NCBI GenBank assembly: GCA_947176285.1
Contig: CAMWQF010000076.1
Span: forward strand, 1-10,284
Reading direction: 5' to 3'
Length of the DNA stretch: 10,284 bases
Origin: an uncultured Porphyromonadaceae bacterium
GTDB lineage: Bacteria > Bacteroidota > Bacteroidia > Bacteroidales > Muribaculaceae
Numbering within the stretch: position 1 is the stretch's first letter; every line of letters begins with the position of its first letter. Below the pieces are notes generated by a model. The model was not told where the DNA came from. It searched no databases and saw nothing but the letters and a program-made list of their open reading frames with translations. The translations under genes and the position numbers were made by a program. Positions 7,330 through 10,284 of the stretch are shown here, one piece after another.

Positions 7330-7405
7330 TACCCTGAGCCGGGGTCGAACCGGCACGGATTGCTCCACTGGTGCCTTTATTATGACAAGCCCAGCGCGTA
7401 TGCCG
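7330..7405 (-). pseudogene. Degenerate tRNA-Leu remnant
   Basis: The 3' part (7373-7330) is identical to the intact neighbouring tRNA-Leu: variable arm, T arm with TTCGACC loop, and 3' acceptor strand. The 5' acceptor strand, the 5' side of the D stem and the normal anticodon loop are gone. At the 5' edge CGGCATACGCGCTGG (7405-7391) still matches 13 of 15 bases of the tRNA's D-loop to anticodon stem, and the anticodon-loop bases are replaced by a longer unrelated stretch (7390-7374). With no partner for the acceptor stem it cannot make a working tRNA. Confidence 0.8.
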
Positions 7406-7436
7406 AAAAAAAATCCTCCTACAAATGCAGGAGGAT
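7406..7436 (-). terminator. Intrinsic terminator of tRNA-Leu
   Basis: On the minus strand ATCCTCCT and AGGAGGAT form an 8-bp stem with an 8-nt loop, followed by eight T residues, starting three bases after the tRNA discriminator base. This is a standard rho-independent terminator. Its near-copy lies at 7298-7325. Confidence 0.88.
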
Positions 7437-7438
7437 TG

Positions 7439-7520
7439 TACCCTGAGCCGGGGTCGAACCGGCACGGATTGCTCCACTGGTGTTTGAGACCAGCGCGTCT
7501 ACCGATTCCGCCATCAGGGC
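7439..7520 (-). tRNA. tRNA-Leu (anticodon CAA)
   Basis: The 82-nt sequence folds as a class II tRNA: acceptor strand GCCCTGA paired with TCAGGGT (a G-U pair at 1-72), D stem GCG/CGC with GGTAGA in the loop, anticodon stem CTGGT/ACCAG with loop CTCAAAC (anticodon CAA, reading UUG), a variable arm GGA-GCAA-TCC, T arm GCCGG-TTCGACC-CCGGC, and discriminator A. The long variable arm and A73 fit leucine. The 3' CCA is not encoded. It has its own promoter upstream and terminator downstream, and its 3' half is duplicated next to it. Confidence 0.96.
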
Positions 7521-7555
7521 TTGTATCTTTTGCCTTCAAGGGGCTTTTGACGATG

Positions 7556-7587
7556 CAAAGTTAATTGGAATTTTTCATTAATCCAAA
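7556..7587 (-). promoter_or_regulatory. Bacteroidota-type promoter of tRNA-Leu
   Basis: On the minus strand TTTG (7587-7584), a 20-nt spacer and TAACTTTG (7563-7556) match the TTTG/TAnnTTTG consensus. Transcription would begin some 25-30 nt before the tRNA 5' end. The promoter lies within the 79-bp gap after the HAD gene, so the tRNA does not depend on readthrough from it, although no terminator separates the two. Confidence 0.75.
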
Positions 7588-7599
7588 TTTTTTCGCAAA

Positions 7600-8442
7600 T
7601 TAGTTTGCTATAAATAGTCTTTTTATGTCTTTTGCCACCGAATTATCCGTATTAGGACCAATTATTCGGTCGGCAATAGCCTTGACTGAGTCTACAGCAT
7701 TCTCCACAGCCACCGCATCATCTGCCACCTCAAGGATAGGCAAATCGTTGACATTATCACCATAAGCCACTATTCGGTCGGCACCGATCATTTCAGCAAG
7801 CACCTTTACAGCATTTGCCTTCGAAGCACCCGAGCCAAACACTTCCATCAAGGCAATCTCTTCGCCATACATATCATGATAGAATACAGCCCTCAGATCT
7901 CCGGAATTTTTAATCTCCTCATATACAGGCTTCACTTCCTCCGTAGGGCGCATGGAATAGAAAAGCAGCACATTATCGAGACATTCCGGCAATTCACTGT
8001 TGCCATCTTCCGGAATATGAAATTTCTTGTAGGGAGTGTCAAGACGCTCTTCCATAAACTCGCGTTCCAACGCGCTCATTGCCCCAATATGATATATATG
8101 GATCACATTGTCATCTCCAAGCGTATATACAAATGAACTTAATCCATGTCGGCGATAGAGATCGACAAGCCTGCTTGCTACATTTTCAGAATGGAAAGAA
8201 GCGTGATGATAGCAGTTTTCTTTTCTATCCCAGATAGCGGCTCCCGTCATAACAATAAGGGGCAATGTGCAATCTACCTCCTTCATCAAAGGACCGACAG
8301 TAGCCGGCGTGCGGGCTGTTGCCACACTAAACATTGCTCCGCGGGATATGGACTCGTTAAGCAGGCTCACGCTCTCTTCGCTCACCTTGCGATCCGGCCC
8401 CAACAGAGTGCCATCGAGATCTGAGACAAAAAGAGTTGCCAT
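7600..8442 (-). CDS. HAD-superfamily phosphatase, Cof-type (HAD-IIB)
   Basis: This 280-residue cytoplasmic hydrolase has all four HAD motifs. Motif I is SDLDGTLL with nucleophile Asp8 and acid/base Asp10. Motif II is VATAR with Thr42. Motif III is Lys208 in GASKANAVK. Motif IV is YGDNVNDLPIL with Asp229 and Asp233 for magnesium. The long insert between motifs II and III (about 80-200) is the C2B cap that defines the Cof group, whose members dephosphorylate sugar phosphates, FMN, PLP and similar small molecules; the substrate here is unknown. The ATG at 8442 lies two bases after the DUF4834 stop codon, suggesting translational coupling at the end of the psd-pssA operon. The link to phospholipid metabolism is only positional. 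Confidence 0.9.
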   Translation of the reverse strand: MATLFVSDLDGTLLGPDRKVSEESVSLLNESISRGAMFSVATARTPATVGPLMKEVDCTLPLIVMTGAAIWDRKENCYHHASFHSENVASRLVDLYRRHGLSSFVYTLGDDNVIHIYHIGAMSALEREFMEERLDTPYKKFHIPEDGNSELPECLDNVLLFYSMRPTEEVKPVYEEIKNSGDLRAVFYHDMYGEEIALMEVFGSGASKANAVKVLAEMIGADRIVAYGDNVNDLPILEVADDAVAVENAVDSVKAIADRIIGPNTDNSVAKDIKRLFIAN

Positions 8443-8444
8443 GG

Positions 8445-8834
8445 CTATTTATCTCTGCGGATATCTATAATTTCGGCATCGCTTACCTGCGATTCCACTG
8501 AATATCTCACTCGTTTGCCATCGGATGCAATCGTTTCTTCAGAAGAATAAGAGCGTATTTCTGTATATTCTACATCAACAGCATATTCTTTTGGGATGAG
8601 CGGACCGGATGAATAACTGCGGCTCCGAGATCGGGATCCGTATGTGCCTGATGAAGAATAAGACTGTCTGCCACTTGACTGCTTCTTTGACTTGTCGCGC
8701 GGAGGCATTCCCATTGCATTGCGCACATAATCCTCTGTCCGCCGCTGCATCCAGCGGAAGAAATATGGTTTCAACCAACGCCAAAGCATCGGGACTCCAA
8801 TAAATATCAATATCAATATTAGCAATCCAGACAT
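8445..8834 (-). CDS. DUF4834 family small membrane protein
   Basis: A 129-residue protein with one N-terminal membrane helix (about 3-19, LLILILIFIGVPMLWRW), then a basic and aromatic juxtamembrane segment (LKPYFFRWMQRR). A low-complexity Ser/Arg/Tyr tract follows (about 53-77, with SRSRSRSYSSG), then an acidic to mixed tail with an EYAVDVEYTEIR strand-like stretch. This plan, and the position after pssA, match the Bacteroidales-specific DUF4834 family as I remember it. Function is unknown. It lies 26 nt downstream of pssA and 2 nt upstream of the HAD gene, so it is very likely co-expressed with phosphatidylethanolamine synthesis. Confidence 0.8.
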   Translation of the reverse strand: MSGLLILILIFIGVPMLWRWLKPYFFRWMQRRTEDYVRNAMGMPPRDKSKKQSSGRQSYSSSGTYGSRSRSRSYSSGPLIPKEYAVDVEYTEIRSYSSEETIASDGKRVRYSVESQVSDAEIIDIRRDK

Positions 8835-8860
8835 CGCTATATACTATTTATGATTTGTGG

Positions 8861-9574
8861 TTAATTTGACCGATGGCGAGCAAACAAGAGCGACATGATG
8901 ATATAGAACACTATCACCCAAAGCATTCCTTGAAACTGAAAGCAGATTAGTATGACCGCCGAACCTAAAATCAACAAATATCGAGCCAAATTATCTTTAA
9001 ATCCCCAGGTCTTGAATTTCAGGGAGAGCATCGGCATCTCTGATACCATCAGCCATGACACAAAAAGCAAAGCCGGGACTATTACCCAAGGGTTGGCAAG
9101 CCAATATGCTCCTTGCTTCAAACCGGCTACATATCCAATCCAGAATACGGCATTTGCCGGGACCGGCATCCCAAGGAATCCGGTGGTCTGACGGGTGTCG
9201 TTGTTAAACTTTGCAAGGCGCACCGTTGTGGCTACCGGAATTATGGCGGGAGCAAACGCCAGCCACAACGCGACATTTCCCCATAGATTGAAGGCGAGGA
9301 GAACTGCCGGAGCAACTCCGAAACTCACCTGGTCGGACAAGGAGTCAAGGTCGGCACCTAATGGACTGGAAGCATGGAGCATCCGTGCAGCAAAGCCATC
9401 AAAGAAATCGGCGACGGCTGCCAGAACTATAAATAATGCCCCCCATTGCCATGAAGTTAATCCAAATGAAAGATGGGGATGTGCGGAGATAAGGATGGCT
9501 ATTGTGCCACACAAAACGTTCAGGCACGTGATGCCATTCGGTATGTTGTTTCTAATTTTTTTCAGCATTTTCAT
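8861..9574 (-). CDS. pssA: CDP-diacylglycerol-serine O-phosphatidyltransferase
   Basis: This inner-membrane enzyme transfers a phosphatidyl group from CDP-diacylglycerol to L-serine, giving phosphatidylserine and CMP. The 237-residue protein carries the full CDP-alcohol phosphatidyltransferase signature: D56-F-F-D59-G60, A63-R64, G73, D77 and D81 (DFFDGFAARMLHASSPLGAD then LDSLSD). N-terminal IPNGITCLNVLCG is typical of the short, integral-membrane (type II) PssA group. Several hydrophobic helices follow (about 84-103, 105-118, 133-148, 160-177 and two near the C-terminus). The start at 9574 gives MKMLKKIRNNIPN; Met3 is a possible alternative. It lies 45 nt after psd, whose product uses its product, so the two genes catalyse successive steps. 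Confidence 0.95.
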   Translation of the reverse strand: MKMLKKIRNNIPNGITCLNVLCGTIAILISAHPHLSFGLTSWQWGALFIVLAAVADFFDGFAARMLHASSPLGADLDSLSDQVSFGVAPAVLLAFNLWGNVALWLAFAPAIIPVATTVRLAKFNNDTRQTTGFLGMPVPANAVFWIGYVAGLKQGAYWLANPWVIVPALLFVSWLMVSEMPMLSLKFKTWGFKDNLARYLLILGSAVILICFQFQGMLWVIVFYIIMSLLFARHRSN

Positions 9575-9619
9575 CTGTGAGTATTCTGTATTAGTATAGA
9601 TATATACCCATCGAGACGG

Positions 9620-10284
9620 CTATTTGTTCATTTGTGAAGACTCTTTATATCCCGGAAGGGTAGCAATCTGCGACTGATCGCCCACCACTCGCTGGCCGAT
9701 ACGCACCAAAGGGATTGAATCTATGGGCAGATAAATGTCGACACGCGAGCCAAATTTAATAAAGCCTAAATGCTCATCAAATTCAGCCTCATCTCCTACC
9801 CTGGCATAAGTGACAATTCGGCGTGCCATCGCTCCTGCCACCTGGCGCACCGTCACGCGATGACCTTCCGGGGTAACGATTCCTATCGTAGAGCGTTCAT
9901 TCTCAGTGCTTGCTTTCGGAAGCCATGCCGAGTAGAAACGTCCGGCGTGATGGCGCACATATGCGACACGCCCTTCTACCGGAAACCAGTTGGCATGAAC
10001 GTTGAGCGGAGACATAAACACTGAAATCTGCAAAGCTTCACCTCCGATAAATTCCTTCTCCATGGCACGTTCGATCACGACTACACTTCCATCTACGGAA
10101 CTGACCACCATGTTTTTTCGTGGTCCGCGATAGTGGCGTGCCGGGCAACGGAAAAAATTGAATACAAACGAATACACAAGCACCGACAGCGCCGAGAGCA
10201 CAGCCGGGAGTATCCACGGCGGCAAGAATAGCCAAACCGGGAAATTTAGCGCCAGCAGCACCACTGCCAGCATTATGAGGATAT
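9620..10284 (-). CDS. psd: Phosphatidylserine decarboxylase (PSD-A type), N-terminus off the right edge
   Basis: This enzyme decarboxylates phosphatidylserine to phosphatidylethanolamine, using a pyruvoyl group made by self-cleavage. Counting from the Met at 10273, the cleavage site is Gly175-Ser176 in GFIKFGSRVDIYLP, the motif of the short PSD-A group (LGST in the long enzymes). Other family blocks are NFFRCPAR, SSVDGSVVVIE, ISVFMSPLNVHANWFPVEG, WLPKASTENERS and RQVAGAMARRIVTYA. Two hydrophobic stretches at about 1-20 and 21-40 anchor it in the inner membrane. The frame stays open upstream of 10273 to the window end, and family members carry some 20 more residues before this hydrophobic segment, so the true start is probably outside the window. 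It is the first visible gene of the minus-strand phospholipid operon. Confidence 0.93.
   Translation of the reverse strand, partial: ILIMLAVVLLALNFPVWLFLPPWILPAVLSALSVLVYSFVFNFFRCPARHYRGPRKNMVVSSVDGSVVVIERAMEKEFIGGEALQISVFMSPLNVHANWFPVEGRVAYVRHHAGRFYSAWLPKASTENERSTIGIVTPEGHRVTVRQVAGAMARRIVTYARVGDEAEFDEHLGFIKFGSRVDIYLPIDSIPLVRIGQRVVGDQSQIATLPGYKESSQMNK

Larger units (their letters stand above)
7298..7482 (-). repeat. Direct repeat of the tRNA-Leu 3' half plus terminator (two 76-bp copies)
   Basis: Positions 7298-7373 and 7407-7482 are the same 76 bp with only two differences (7312/7421 G to A and 7326/7435 C to A), at a period of 109 bp. Each copy spans the 3' side of the anticodon arm, the variable arm, the T arm, the 3' acceptor strand and the terminator. 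A 33-bp unique-looking spacer (7374-7406) lies between them. Attachment-site duplication by an integrase at a tRNA 3' end, or a tandem duplication, would each give this arrangement. Confidence 0.9.

Noticed and set aside
7298..7482. Possible CRISPR-like repeat
   Set aside because: There are only two copies of a 76-bp unit, and the unit is a tRNA 3' half plus terminator.
6962..7539. Minus- and plus-strand open frames crossing the tRNA-Leu region
   Set aside because: They pass through the tRNA, its remnant and two terminators; the repeated peptide pieces simply reflect the DNA repeat.
9195..9599. A 134-codon plus-strand open frame over pssA
   Set aside because: It is antisense to a gene with a complete catalytic signature, and it shows no domain of its own.

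Overview
The window looks like a chromosomal segment of a gut-type Bacteroidales bacterium (phylum Bacteroidota). The evidence is Bacteroidota-type promoters (TTTG, 19-20 nt spacer, TAnnTTTG), genes without Shine-Dalgarno sequences, a surface-lipoprotein/TonB-receptor pair, a short pyruvate kinase with the RMNSAH and YQRAD variants, and a psd-pssA-DUF4834 phospholipid cluster. Family level (Bacteroidaceae or Muribaculaceae) cannot be settled by eye.

Left block (1-3420, minus strand): a consensus promoter drives a cobalamin riboswitch, then a long structured leader, a 719-residue TonB-dependent outer-membrane receptor, and 17 nt later a surface lipoprotein of apparent DUF4374/beta-propeller type that runs off the left edge. 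The riboswitch makes uptake of vitamin B12 or another corrinoid the best guess. The lipoprotein resembles the xenosiderophore (Xus) partner family more than classical BtuG, which makes this the most interesting locus functionally.

Middle block (3602-7294, plus strand): an MFS transporter of the sugar/metabolite porter type, followed 19 nt later by a six-helix ion channel whose selectivity filter is TVGCAI rather than TVGYGD. After an AT-rich gap with heptad repeats comes pyruvate kinase (pyk).

Junction (7298-7590, minus strand): an intact tRNA-Leu(CAA) with its own promoter and terminator. Just downstream, its 3' half plus terminator is repeated almost exactly, 109 bp away, as a degenerate tRNA remnant. 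This looks like an att-type scar or a collapsed tandem duplication.

Right block (7600-10284, minus strand): an apparent operon transcribed psd (cut by the right edge), pssA, DUF4834 membrane protein, HAD-IIB phosphatase. The first two make phosphatidylethanolamine from CDP-diacylglycerol and serine. The other two are closely packed behind them (26 nt and 2 nt gaps), suggesting co-expression, though their roles are unknown.
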